A stretch of DNA of 64,000 nt from NCBI GenBank assembly GCA_951812925.1, contig OX638368.1:124519309-124583308 (forward strand), written 5' to 3'. This document shows, piece after piece, positions 1-9,324 of the stretch; within the stretch, counting starts at the first letter, position 1; the number at the start of each line of letters is the position of its first letter. The DNA is from Calliopum simillimum (taxonomy: Eukaryota > Arthropoda > Insecta > Diptera > Lauxaniidae). The notes beneath the pieces are model-generated. The model had not been told where the DNA came from. It saw only the letters and a program-made list of their open reading frames with translations, and searched no databases. Made by a program: the position numbers and the translations under genes.

Positions 1-430
1 TTGAGATTTTTTCAGCATTACTTCTGATTTGTGAAAAAACTCGAACCAACTCCGCTATTCTGACACCATATTCGGACTCAGCAACCCCGAAAACATAAAA
101 TTCAGGTGGTCTGATCGTTCGCGCAGAGAATTTTTTTTTTGTAGTCCTGTGCACAGGCAAAAAAAAAAAAAAAGTACCCTGCGCGAATAATCAGACCACC
201 GGAATTTTATGTCTTCGGGGTCGCTGAACCCGATTATAGTGTCAGATTAGCGAAGTTGGTTCGCGTTTTTTCAGAAACCAGGAAAAATCTCTAATTTTCA
301 GCATTACTGTTGATTTCTGAAAAAACGCGAACCAACTTCGCTATTCTGGCACCATATTCGGATTCAGCGACCCCGAAAACATAAAGTTCGCGCATGGTAC
401 TTTTTTTTTTGTGGGCCTGTGAAAGTGTAC
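1..430. repeat. Foldback repeat with a third partial arm
   Basis: The first ~125 bases reappear in inverted orientation at about 181-297, and part of the arm returns in direct orientation at about 297-400. Shared blocks include GCGAACCAACTTCGCTA and CCCCGAAAACATAAA. Homopolymer runs lie near 127-140, 156-173 and 401-410. There is no coding potential. This is a palindromic element whose left end may lie outside the window. Confidence 0.75.
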
Positions 431-1196
431 ATAGTACAATACTCAATTTTGAATGATTTTAAAGTTGCGATATCGGACGAAAAAACAGTTCGAAAACTCG
501 CATAAGTGATTTAATCATGAGTGATTGATAGTGATATTGTCCTGCTACGAGTAGCTAGCATACTGACGACTGAGTGACAGCATAAGACATCAGTTCATGC
601 ATGAAGTGGAACAAATGTCCCCTTTTGTAACCTATGAGTTAATTTTGTCTCTATTTGTCATCGATGAATCGTCGTGTCGTTCGCCATCGTATGATAAAGT
701 GCCCAATAAAATATAGCTAGTATTGAAAATAAGCCCAATAAGCGATAATATTAAAAATGCTGTTTTTTGCAGCTTTTTTTTAGCGCAGAGTAAATGTTAA
801 GATTTAGTTTAAGAAAGCGAAAGTAAAAGGGGACCCTCCACAGTCTTGGCACTGGGCCCCATAAGTGCTAAAGATGGCACTGGTTCTACCCCTCTTCGCA
901 ACAGTAGCGAATATCTTGTTTAATATGGTATGAAATGTCATGGTTTAAAATGTTCCATAAAAGTATTCTACGGAATGTGCAAAATATACAGAAAATGGTT
1001 TCAATATTGAATTTTTATTTATTACATAGGTACTTTGTAAATCCTATGTATATAAATTTTTGTTTCATTTTACTTGGAACACTATGATATGACGACATAA
1101 TGGTGTTGGTAAGAACTTTTCTCTTTCGCCAAATATGAGTTCTTTTTAGAAGCAACTTCTTTGGAATTTTCCTATTACTTAATACAAATTCTATGC
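431..1196. other. AT-rich spacer downstream of the amine oxidase gene
   Basis: No open frame of note and no recognised RNA gene. There is a weak inverted match between about 609-625 (ATGTCCCCTTTTG) and about 825-838 (AAAAGGGGAC), which may be a decayed transposon. The last part must hold the 3' untranslated region of the amine oxidase gene on the minus strand. Confidence 0.5.
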
Positions 1197-3529
1197 TTAT
1201 TGCAATTTATTATACTTTCCGTGCATTTGCCGAAGTAAATAAAGCGTTGCACCAGCAAACCCACCATACCAGGCCACATTGTAAATATTCCATGTGCTGC
1301 GCCACAATTCAAACCACGATACATCACAGAAAATCATATTATTACAAGTTTGTATTTCGGCTATATCCTGCCACATTACCGTCTGTGGGCGTAAAATTAA
1401 TAATGCATTTACTGCGGCACGTATGCCACTCTGTACAGCTCCACTTAAGCAATTGCGAAAACATGTTGCTGCCGTAGACGATGATGACCAGATGACACGA
1501 TTCCATGGTGTCGTCAATGGTATATTGGCAGCTGAACTCATTTGATAAGTACGCTGAATGTACGCTAGGGGCGTGAGCATTCTTTCACCATACTGTTCGG
1601 CTAACTTATGTAATGCCATGTTTTTAACCAAAGGTTCAAAGTCTGGCTCATGGATAATCAATCCCGCATAGCTACTTGGATTGTATTCGTTACCTAAAAA
1701 TAGTGTTGGCTCATTGAACATAAGATTTCCCGAATGTCCATGTGAACGCCAGTGACCATCATCATAGGTCGCAATAAAGCTGGTTAGCATGTGTTGTGCT
1801 TTCACCGCATGTGACTCTGACGGCTCGCTCAGTAATTCTGGTGGTATTGGTGGCCTAAATTCAATATCTTGAATATTATCCCATGGTATGGCCACAATTA
1901 AAACATGTGATTTATGAAGTGCATTCTCGGAATCAAGTACCTCGACGTAGTCTTTGTATTGAATAATTTGGCTTACTTTGCGCTTGTAGAGAATTTCTGC
2001 AGGTTTAAGTCTTTCTGCGAAAACATTCAATAATTTGTTGCTTGGAATTTCGACTAAAGTATGGGGGCAGTACCAATAACTAAAATTTAAATCAATTGGT
2101 TAAAACATATGGGCATAATGTATTCATTACTTACATTTCCATTAATGGCTTAATCCCACCACATGTATAGCAGTTACTCATAAATTGTCCATAAGTTATT
2201 TCACGTGCATCTACACCGCTGGTCAGTAGGACAAAGTTTTCCATAAATGCTCTGGATTTATGGAAAAAAAGACGATTGGCTATATGCTTTCGCATTGATT
2301 GGTCCTTTTTATTGTGCACACTGCAAATAAAATCATGTACACGTAAATTTGAATTTTATTTTCAAAAAATAATATTTTGGGTGGTAGGAAACAACGTCCA
2401 AAAACAAAAAACGAAATAATGCCCAAATTATTTTTATATAAATTTTGGCCATAATCATTTTGGAAATAACGCTCAAAATTTGGGCTTTATTGGGCGTTTT
2501 TACGTCATTTTATTTTTTGGGTGTTATTTGGTTTATTTTTTGGGCGTTATATCAATAAAAAAAAAAAAACGAAATAAAGCCCAAATTATCACCCAAATTT
2601 ATGTGGAAATAATTTGGGCGTTATTTCCTAATGCCAATGAACCCTACAGGATTCCTTTTCCTAAGCTTTCCGATTTATGTAATCTGTGTTCTGACTAATA
2701 ATGAGTAAAATCAGTATTGGTCGTATTCGTCTTTCGACAGTAGTACCAAGACCAAAAAGCTACTATAATTTCAAGACTAAGTTTAAAACTTGATGTTCAA
2801 GACCATAATAGCCATGATATAAGGCAAGATAATACTTATTGAAGATAATTTTTCTTTTTGGTCTTGATTGTTAATAATAGATACGCGCCTTTTGAATATA
2901 AAGAATCTCTCAATAAGAAATTTGACCAACTGCTTGGAAAAAATTCGATTCACAAATTTTGCATAACCAACTTAGGTACTTCAGTAATTAATTCATTAAC
3001 GAAGTCAAGACCAACAATAAAATCAAAACCAATATCGACCCTCACTGTCCAAGAACAATATTACTATGGTCTTGGTTTGCTCATCACTAGTACTAAGTTA
3101 TGCGCTAGAATGACAAAAGTATAAAAATAACTCTTACTTATAATGGCCCGGCTTAAAAAACTGCACTCGTATATCAAGCTCATACACATAACGATTTAGC
3201 TCGAAGCTTACAAATGGTGAAGTCATCCCCTTGTCAATGTCCCAACAACGTTTGGCGCATTTCGGCGACATTGTCCTTCTGTGTCGCATTGGTATGTTTA
3301 AACGCTGTAATAAGCTATAGATGTGATATTGATCCGATGACAGCCATCTACCACCTATTTCACCAAAGCGTGTTTGACTAATTCGACCTCCTAACATACT
3401 GCTTGCTTCCAATATTTTTATTTGCATAGAACTCTCCTTTTCAATAATATGCAATGCAGACGTGAGCCCGGATAGTCCAGCACCAATGATAATAACATCC
3501 GAAACATTTGAGCAAGTCCTTATATCCAT
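1197..3529 (-). CDS. Flavin-containing amine oxidase, three exons
   Basis: Exons on the minus strand are 3529-3138, 2320-2135 and 2079-1197 (1461 nt, 486 residues plus stop). Introns have GT-AG ends (donors GTAAGA and GTAAGT; acceptors TTTGCAG and TTTTAG) and the phases join in frame. Seen: a Rossmann FAD motif GAGLSG at residues 16-21, then an acidic residue and GGR (E41, GGR 47-49). Exon 3 has the WRSHGHSG stretch typical of monoamine/polyamine oxidases, a terminal GAVQSGIRAA helix resembling the family's SGYxxGAVxAGERAA, and a hydrophobic tail that could be a membrane anchor. Family role: FAD-dependent oxidation of amines. Oddities: the Cys that binds FAD covalently in MAO is not visible, and the usual FAGTETA FAD motif is replaced by a Ser-rich stretch, so the enzyme may be divergent or inactive. 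The ATG at 3529 is the first in frame before the Rossmann fold. An initiator-like TCAGTC lies at 3622-3617. Confidence 0.8.
2387..2628. mobile_element. Small palindromic MITE in intron 1 of the amine oxidase gene
   Basis: Inverted ends GGAAACAACGTCC / GGGCGTTATTTCC are flanked by TA on both sides. The interior repeats GGGCGTTATTT and AAATAACGCCC in both directions. No coding capacity. The motif vocabulary is close to that of the repeat at 31926-32220. Confidence 0.55.
2696..3089. mobile_element. hAT-type MITE (TAGTGATGAGC family), older copy
   Basis: Right end TTTGCTCATCACTA and left end TAATAATGAGTAAAA form imperfect terminal inverted repeats. The flanking 8-mers GTTCTGAC and GTACTAAG match at 5 of 8 bases, as expected for a decayed 8-bp target duplication. 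The interior is rich in GGTCTTG/CAAGACC words. The same family has a better preserved copy at 36452-36743. It lies in intron 1 of the amine oxidase gene. Confidence 0.7.
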
Positions 3530-3879
3530 ATTATATGTTTTAACTTTAATTGATTTATTTTATTATTTCATTGTTTATTATAAATGTTTTGCCTTTTTGT
3601 TTGTATTCGGCATACTGACTGACGTTTTATTCGAAGTATTGAGGAAAACAATTTGTCTGGTCACCCTAAAACAGTAGTCGTACTTTAGTAATTTGCTGCT
3701 AAATGTAGGCAATAGTTTTTTTGGATTCACTCTGAATGGCAATCATTTGAATTTTGTTGCATACCTTGAGGCATATTTCTATTCAGTATCGCTTATGTTA
3801 AGTTTTGTATCGTACGGTCTTCAAGAAGAACAGTATTAACTACGTGTTAACAAGTTCTAAAACACAGCTTTTATTTTCT
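3530..3879. promoter_or_regulatory. 5' flank of the amine oxidase gene
   Basis: About 350 bases between the amine oxidase start codon and the gag relic. On the minus strand an initiator-like TCAGTC at 3622-3617 would put a transcription start near 3620, giving a leader of about 90 nt. No TATA box at -30 and no good DPE was found, so this is only a candidate. Confidence 0.3.
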
Positions 3880-5350
3880 TCTATCGATGTTAATGGAAGG
3901 TTTTTGAATTGATTCTTGCTACTTCGAGAGCAATTGCTTTTCCTAAAATTGTTTAAAAATAGAGGCTAAAAAACGAATATTGTTGTCTCTTATGGCTCGT
4001 AATAATTGAGCTCGTAAGAAAATATCGGCAATAGATTTCTTGCAAGAACACTTTAATCCACAGTCGGAAATGTCACCTCGCAACGCTGCAATATATTCCG
4101 CAATCGTTCGGTTTTCTGCTTGGTATTTACTTAGAAATTGATGTTGTACCGCAAGTAAATTTTGCTTTGGTGACAAATAATTCTCAAAAAGCTTGATTAA
4201 CTCTTCATATGTTAGGTCACTCGGCACCTTTGGTGCTCATAGAGCAGTAGGTTACGTTAGCGCGGGAGATAGCAGTTGCTATCATAACTTAGGCCGCCAT
4301 TGGGCCCATTGTATACCCGATATATAACTTCGTTATCAACCTGTATGAACCATTTAGAAATTTTTATAAGCTCCAAAATTTTGGACGCTTCTGAGCGATA
4401 TCTTCAAGAGAGTCAAAAAAATGACTTTCGAACACCTTATAACGTCGGTTAGCCAACGCTGGGCATTCACAAAGGAAATGAAAAATTGACTCTTCGACAT
4501 CAGGATCTTTACAGTTTCTACAAAGATCACCTATGTCGGTAAGCCCCAACCTTGAGGCGTGCCTACCAAGTAGTGCCCTGTAATGACACCAATTGAGGTT
4601 CTATTTGCGTCATAAAGTGGGCATATCGCCCATGAAATAGAACATATTGTTAAATTAGACCAACTATAATTAGTCCATAAAATACATATTGTAAGATTAC
4701 ATAGGAGCCCTACTTCACATAGGGCTTTCCTGCAATCTAAGACTTAGCTAAGACTTAGTGGTGTTGGAGCTAAGAGCCTTAACGGCCGCTTACTATCAAC
4801 GACTATCAACGTAAATGACAAAAGTATCATTACGATCATACATTTTTGGTTTAATAATTTGGCATGCTTTCCAGACAGCTAGAATTTTCGCTTGAAATAC
4901 ACTGCAGTAGCGAGGTAGACCAAAAGATTCGCTGCTATGCAAATCCTTAGAATAAACCCCAGCCCCAGTATCAGACTCCATTTTTGAGCCATCAGTGCAT
5001 ATTCGCTTGGAATTCATAATCGGAGTCCAACCACTTCTTTCTGGTATTTTCACTTGAAAGTTGGTTGAGAACATGAGAGTGGGATTGATGTTATCAGTTC
5101 CACTATCAATATCGCAGCCAGGAATACTAGCATGGCCATAAGGTTTTGAAGTCCAGACGCCAGATTCTTCAACCTGATAGCACTTTTTGCTGCAACTCCT
5201 TTAGCGTAAATATCAAGAGGCTCTAAATGAAGCAAAGCGTCGAGAGCAGCAGAGGGCACAGTGTTAATAGCTCCGCTAACTCCTATACCCGCCATTCTAA
5301 GAATTTTTGATACGATTGCCAAAAAGGTTTGCTTGCTTAAGGCTTTCCAC

Positions 5351-6119
5351 GGTTACCGGACATAATCCCTACGGACATAATCCCCATTTCGTAAATGGGG
5401 ATTATGTCCGAAAATTTTACGGTCATAATCCCCATTTTGGCCATGGGGGTTATGTCCGTAAATTTTTCGGACATAATCCCAATGGGGGTTATGTCCGAAA
5501 AATTTAATTAAGATTGAACAAAATTTTTGCAATAATCCATTTAAAAAATTTATATAGTGTTGGATGTTATAGACTGATCCGCGGCCGAAGGCCGCCGCGA
5601 AGCCGGTGTTGGATTTTTGGGAGTTTTAAATCCTGAGCTGCGGCCGCAGGCCGCCCACTTACCCCTACTCTTATGAAAAATGACTGTGGCTAACGAACTA
5701 GGTGTTGGATATATTATAGACTGATTCGCGGCCGAAGGCCGCCGCGAAGCCGGTATTGGCTTTTTGGGAGTTTTAAATCCTGAGCTGCGGCCGCAGGCCG
5801 CCCACTTACCCCTAGCCTTATGTAAAATTACTGTGGCTAGCAAACTAGGTGTTGGATATATTATAGACTGATCAGCGGCTGAAGCCCGCCGCGGAAACGG
5901 TATTCGAACTTTTGGGAGTTGTAAATCCTGAGCTGCTTCTGTTGTCAATAACAAAATATCGTTATGGGGACTATGTCCGTTTTTTCATGGGGATTATGTC
6001 CGAAACACTAGCGGACATAATCCCCATTGAAAAAATGGGGATTATGTCCGAATTACTTGCGGACATAATCCCCATATCGCGAATGGGGATTATGTCCGTG
6101 GGGATTATGTCACGGCACC
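5351..6119. mobile_element. 769-bp non-autonomous DNA transposon with iterated GGACATAATCCCC motif
   Basis: It is inserted in the RT/RNase H linker of the non-LTR element and flanked by perfect 9-bp direct repeats GCTTTCCAC (5342-5350 and 6120-6128). Removing it restores a continuous reading ...VWWKA-LSKQ. Ends are inverted: GGTTACCGGACATAATCCC and GGTGCCGTGACATAATCCC. Each end region holds several head-to-head copies of CGGACATAATCCCCAT. The middle is a tandem array (separate entry). It has no coding capacity. A 9-bp duplication fits Mutator-like or Merlin-like elements; I cannot decide. Confidence 0.8.
5563..5935. repeat. Tandem array of ~146-bp units inside the DNA transposon
   Basis: Two full units and one partial unit start near 5563, 5703 and 5850. 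Each begins GTTGGATRTTATAGACTGAT and contains GCGGCCGAAGGCCGCCGCG and, in the first two, GCTGCGGCCGCAGGCCGCCC. The units are GC-rich compared with the surroundings and each holds short GC palindromes. Confidence 0.8.
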
Positions 6120-6629
6120 GCTTTCCACCATACAAGAATTCCGTAGGTCAGAATTGGTCTTATGATTGCCTTGTACATCCACAAAACTACTTTTGGCTTA
6201 AGGCCCCAAAATTTATTAAACATCCTTTTGCATGTGTAAAAGGCAACACATGCTTTGCGTGCCCTTTCTTCTTTATTCATCTTCGAAGACAATTTTCTAT
6301 CAAGGATTATGCCTAGATATTTGGCACTTTCCTTAGGAATCAAACGGGCGTTATTAAGAGTTGGATGCCGAAAACTTGATATTTTGTGTTTATTTGTGAA
6401 CACAACAAGATTCGTTTTCTGAGCATTAAAGCTCAGCCCACACTTAACGGTCCACAATGTTATGTTTTTAAGAGCTTGAGACATTATGTCACTTAAAATA
6501 TTTAAGTCACGCCCTGACACAAGCAAAAGAATTGAATAAAGCAGTAACTATGCTAAAATTTCCGGGTCCGTTCGAGTGTAACAACAATTTTGCACAATAT
6601 TCTTTATTTGTGTGTACATTTTCCATTTA

Positions 6630-6756
6630 GGGCCATTTTCACAATCTCCAGTTAAAATTTAACTTCCAGATAAATAATTATTTTGTATGAAATTAAATGT
6701 CAAAGTGCCAGTTAAAGTTCCAGTTAAGGCTTAACTGAACATTGTGAAATCGGCCC
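6630..6756. mobile_element. Harbinger/Tourist-like MITE (127 bp)
   Basis: Inverted ends GGGCCATTTTCACAAT / GGGCCGATTTCACAAT are flanked by TTA on both sides (6627-6629, 6757-6759), the target preference of PIF/Harbinger elements. The interior has CCAGTTAA/TTAACTGG words. It interrupts the gag relic, whose reading joins across the empty site. Confidence 0.8.
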
Positions 6757-6961
6757 TTAAACGTAAATCTCAAATCGTTGTTTGTAATTACGGAAAGATT
6801 CTTTTTGCTCTATCCAATTGTTCGAAGTTTGGCACTAAGGTGATATTAGTTACCACATCGTTTGATTTATTTGATGTGCCTGTTGTTGATGAGTTCTGTG
6901 ACACACTTTGGAGAATTTCCTGCTGTAAATCTATGAATGTTTTAAGTTGAGTAGGATCCAT

Positions 6962-7365
6962 TTTGATTGAGGTTATGTTACTTCAATTTCGCTTGATATT
7001 GATTTTAATGTTGAATATTGATGACTATAATTGATGCATTTATTCAAATTAATCATTTGAATTAAGTTACCCATAAGTCTCTTTACTTCGTCGGCAAATT
7101 ATTATATTTGTAAGTAATAACACACATTGTTTTCAATTCAGTAGTTTTATTCAACGTAAATAAAAGGAAGTAAATATAATAAGTAAATTAAAAGAATGGA
7201 TTTAACGATAGTTCGATATGAAAGTGAGATCGATTGCAAACAAAAATTTTTTCGCTTCTTTTTCTGACTTCAGGCACTATTTTAAAGAACTGGTTAAATT
7301 GAACATCTGGTCTTTTTTTCTGAACTATTTAGTCAATCAGTTTTTTTTTTTTTTTATTCCAGCAA
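6962..7365. other. AT-rich spacer between the gag relic and the first SLC22 gene
   Basis: No gene seen. On the minus strand, the 3' end of the first SLC22 gene carries GTTGCTGGAATAAAAAA directly after its stop (7366-7340): an AATAAA-type signal merged with an A-run of about 15. Confidence 0.5.
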
Positions 7366-8952
7366 CTATTCACTTATATTTGTTTTCCCCATATTAATAT
7401 CTAATGGTATATTTTTTACTTTTCTTCTAAATTTCTCTCCATCAGCTAGTGTTTCCAATGTAGACTTGTTTAAAGTTTCTGGCAGAAGGAGTGTAAGCGA
7501 ACCTCCTAAAAAGGCCAATATGCCACATATAACCAAAGGCATTGGGCGCCATAACTGTGAAGTAGCAAATATAATTGGCATAAACATGCCACCAATGCGC
7601 GCCATCATAGATGCGGCACCCAAGCCAACATTACGCACAACTGTTGGAAATTGTTCCGCTGAAAATAAATAAATGGTACTGAATGCCGTTGTAATGCCGA
7701 ATTTCCCCAACATTGTAAGTGTGATAATGAGCCAATTCATATTACTTGGTGGCACCATAGTTGATATTAGAACAATACCAGTAAATGCCAAACTACTGCA
7801 GAGCACCGGACGACGACCCCATCGATCAACTAAAAGCAGCACAACACAAAGTGATGGAATCTCAACGGCGGCACTAATGGCAAAATTTAAAAAAACATTA
7901 TCACCCAATAAATCCATATTCCATGATATTCCATAATAGATGCTTATAATGATAAACAAATCCAAAAATATCAGCAAAGTTTTGCAACGCATATTTGGAT
8001 ATTTGAATAAATCTAAAACAGTCGGGGTCGCCGTCACAATTTCAGATTTTTGTTCATCCAAATTCATCAATAGGGTCTCTATTGTCTCGATAGTTACGTT
8101 GACTTTATTGAAACGTACGGTTTTCTTAATGCTTGCCAATGCCTCCTCTTTTTGATTTGTGGCCATCAACCAACGTGTAGATTCCGGTATAAGCCATGGG
8201 TAAGGCAAAAACAGCAATCCAGTTAGTGCCATTGTTATTTGTAAAGTGCGCCAGTCCCTTATGAAAAACGCATACCCAGCTGTAACAAGTGAACCCATCG
8301 AACAGAAAATGCCTAGAATTATACTGGCGAGTAAACGGTGACGTGGTCCCATCATTTCCATTATCAGCACAAAAGTGATTACAGTGGCACCCGATACCGT
8401 AGCAGCTAGAAACATGCGCGCAATAGTAAAGCTGATGAAAGTGTTCGCTAATCCCGCAAGAACTCCAGAGATCACTTGCATTCCTAGAGTAAGCAATAAT
8501 ATCGGCTTACGTCCAAATTTATCTGATAACTGTCCAAAAACCACGCTGCCCAGCAATAAGCCAATCATGAAGAGAGATTGCTGCAAACCGATTAACCAGC
8601 TACGCTCACAGACTAAATGCCATTCGGTGGCAACGCTATTTGGATAAACACTCTTATCATATATATAGCTGGCACAAGTGGCGCTTGTATTTGCATCGGT
8701 GTAAAACTCACATGGTCTTTCTTTTGTATATCTGGATTCCCATATCTCAGCTGGTAGTTCGAAGTTAGAAGTATTCGTATCCATAATATTCTCCACAGAT
8801 AGGGCACAACGGAAATTTGGTTGTACCAAAAGAAATACTATTGAGAAAACGTGTATGGAAAATACCAGCTCCGTAAGGCATATAAGAAATAACACGAAAC
8901 GTTGATGCCTGCCAAATTCACCCACATAACTGATGATCTCATCATAGCTCAT
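7366..8952 (-). CDS. SLC22-family organic ion transporter, intronless copy 1
   Basis: A single open frame of 528 residues, within the usual length of SLC22 proteins. Order: N-terminal TM1 (about 19-43), a large extracellular loop (44-118) with Cys at 49, 81, 93 and 115 and several N-x-S/T sites, the MFS signature GQLSDKFGRKP (140-150), PESTRW (256-261) between TM6 and the cytoplasmic loop, a second-half signature DRWGRRP (376-382), AEQFPTVVRN (432-441) before TM11, and LPETLNK (490-496) after TM12. Known of the family: plasma-membrane facilitators of organic cations, anions or zwitterions; the substrate cannot be read here. Arg452 stands where mammalian OCTs have the TM11 Asp. The start MSYDE is shared by the other copies. 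Its promoter has TATA, Inr and DPE. It lacks the intron of the Orct-like gene at 49929-54104. Confidence 0.9.
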   Translation of the reverse strand: MSYDEIISYVGEFGRHQRFVLFLICLTELVFSIHVFSIVFLLVQPNFRCALSVENIMDTNTSNFELPAEIWESRYTKERPCEFYTDANTSATCASYIYDKSVYPNSVATEWHLVCERSWLIGLQQSLFMIGLLLGSVVFGQLSDKFGRKPILLLTLGMQVISGVLAGLANTFISFTIARMFLAATVSGATVITFVLIMEMMGPRHRLLASIILGIFCSMGSLVTAGYAFFIRDWRTLQITMALTGLLFLPYPWLIPESTRWLMATNQKEEALASIKKTVRFNKVNVTIETIETLLMNLDEQKSEIVTATPTVLDLFKYPNMRCKTLLIFLDLFIIISIYYGISWNMDLLGDNVFLNFAISAAVEIPSLCVVLLLVDRWGRRPVLCSSLAFTGIVLISTMVPPSNMNWLIITLTMLGKFGITTAFSTIYLFSAEQFPTVVRNVGLGAASMMARIGGMFMPIIFATSQLWRPMPLVICGILAFLGGSLTLLLPETLNKSTLETLADGEKFRRKVKNIPLDINMGKTNISE

Positions 8953-8993
8953 TTCGAAGAAACGGAATACTTTATAAACGTTATTGCGCGCGC

Positions 8994-9055
8994 GGTCTAT
9001 GCGAATCGGATATTTGTGCTGAACTGATCACTTTGCAATGTACGAGTGCTATAAA
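8994..9055 (-). promoter_or_regulatory. Core promoter of SLC22 copy 1: TATA + Inr + DPE
   Basis: On the minus strand, TTTATAG (9055-9049) sits with its first base at -30, the initiator TCAGTT (9027-9022) puts +1 at 9025, and AGACC (8998-8994) at +28 to +32 fits the Drosophila DPE consensus RGWYV exactly. The leader would be 72-73 nt. The related promoters lack an 11-nt net insertion that creates the TATA box here. Confidence 0.65.
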
Positions 9056-9324
9056 AGAGCAACTTACATGAGATGTTAAGTCACTTTCACTTTTTGAGGT
9101 ACCCTACACAAACGGTATGTTCCCTTTGACAAGGCACTACTTTTTTATAATAAATGTATCTGTATGTCATGGACTCCGAGTTCGAGTCCCAGCACGGGTG
9201 ATTTGTTTAGCCTTTGTTTAGTTGAGAGAACACTAAGCGCCGTGTGCGTAATATGTAATATTCCATATGAAGCAAATAGAGCTTAAAGTAAGTGATATAA
9301 TTTATTAAGTTTTTATTTTATACG

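Larger units (their letters stand above)
4250..6535 (-). mobile_element. 5'-truncated non-LTR retrotransposon (Jockey-like RT and RNase H end)
   Basis: Reading the minus strand: the RT C-terminal part (6535-6119) begins just after the active-site region with VSGRDLN, then GLSFNAQKTNLVVFTNK, AKYLGIILD and RPILTYGILVWW. After the nested insertion the link to RNase H follows (5342-5050, ITSIP region preceded by AALDALLHLEPLDIYAKG). Then comes an RNase H start with CTDGSK and VYVDS-like IYVDS (5074-4796), and finally a Cys-rich tail CRNCKD...HFLCECPALA (4549-4364). The reading has frameshifts and a probable deletion between 4550 and 4795. Flanking direct repeats ATAGAGCAGTA (4239-4249) and ATAAAGCAGTA (6536-6546), one mismatch, mark the target duplication inside gag. 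Confidence 0.8.
3880..6961 (-). pseudogene. Ty3/gypsy-type Gag relic, split by nested insertions
   Basis: A gag-like reading starts with ATG at 6961 and runs to about 6760. It is cut by a MITE at 6630-6756, resumes at about 6626-6547, is cut by a non-LTR element at 4250-6535, and resumes at 4249-3880. Pieces show the usual gag order: an N-terminal region with VPNFEQLD, then FRNYKQRFE, EYCAKLLL, LTYEELIKLFENYLSPKQNLL, IAEYIAALR and, near the end, KAIALEVARINSKTF. The reading has frameshifts near 6790 and 3940 and stop codons, so it is dead. No protease, RT or clear LTRs were seen. Assignment rests on recognising the gag pattern by eye. Confidence 0.65.

Noticed and set aside
7466..8647. Plus-strand open frames of 68-90 codons opposite SLC22 copy 1 (and the same set opposite copies 2, 3 and 4)
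   Set aside because: They recur at the same place antisense to each paralog, so their openness is a by-product of the codon pattern of the transporter genes. They have no recognisable domain.
9178..9205. tRNA-like word GAGTTCGAGTCCC (possible B box, also at 17284)
   Set aside because: It resembles a T-arm but no A box or cloverleaf could be built upstream, so neither a tRNA gene nor a SINE can be supported.
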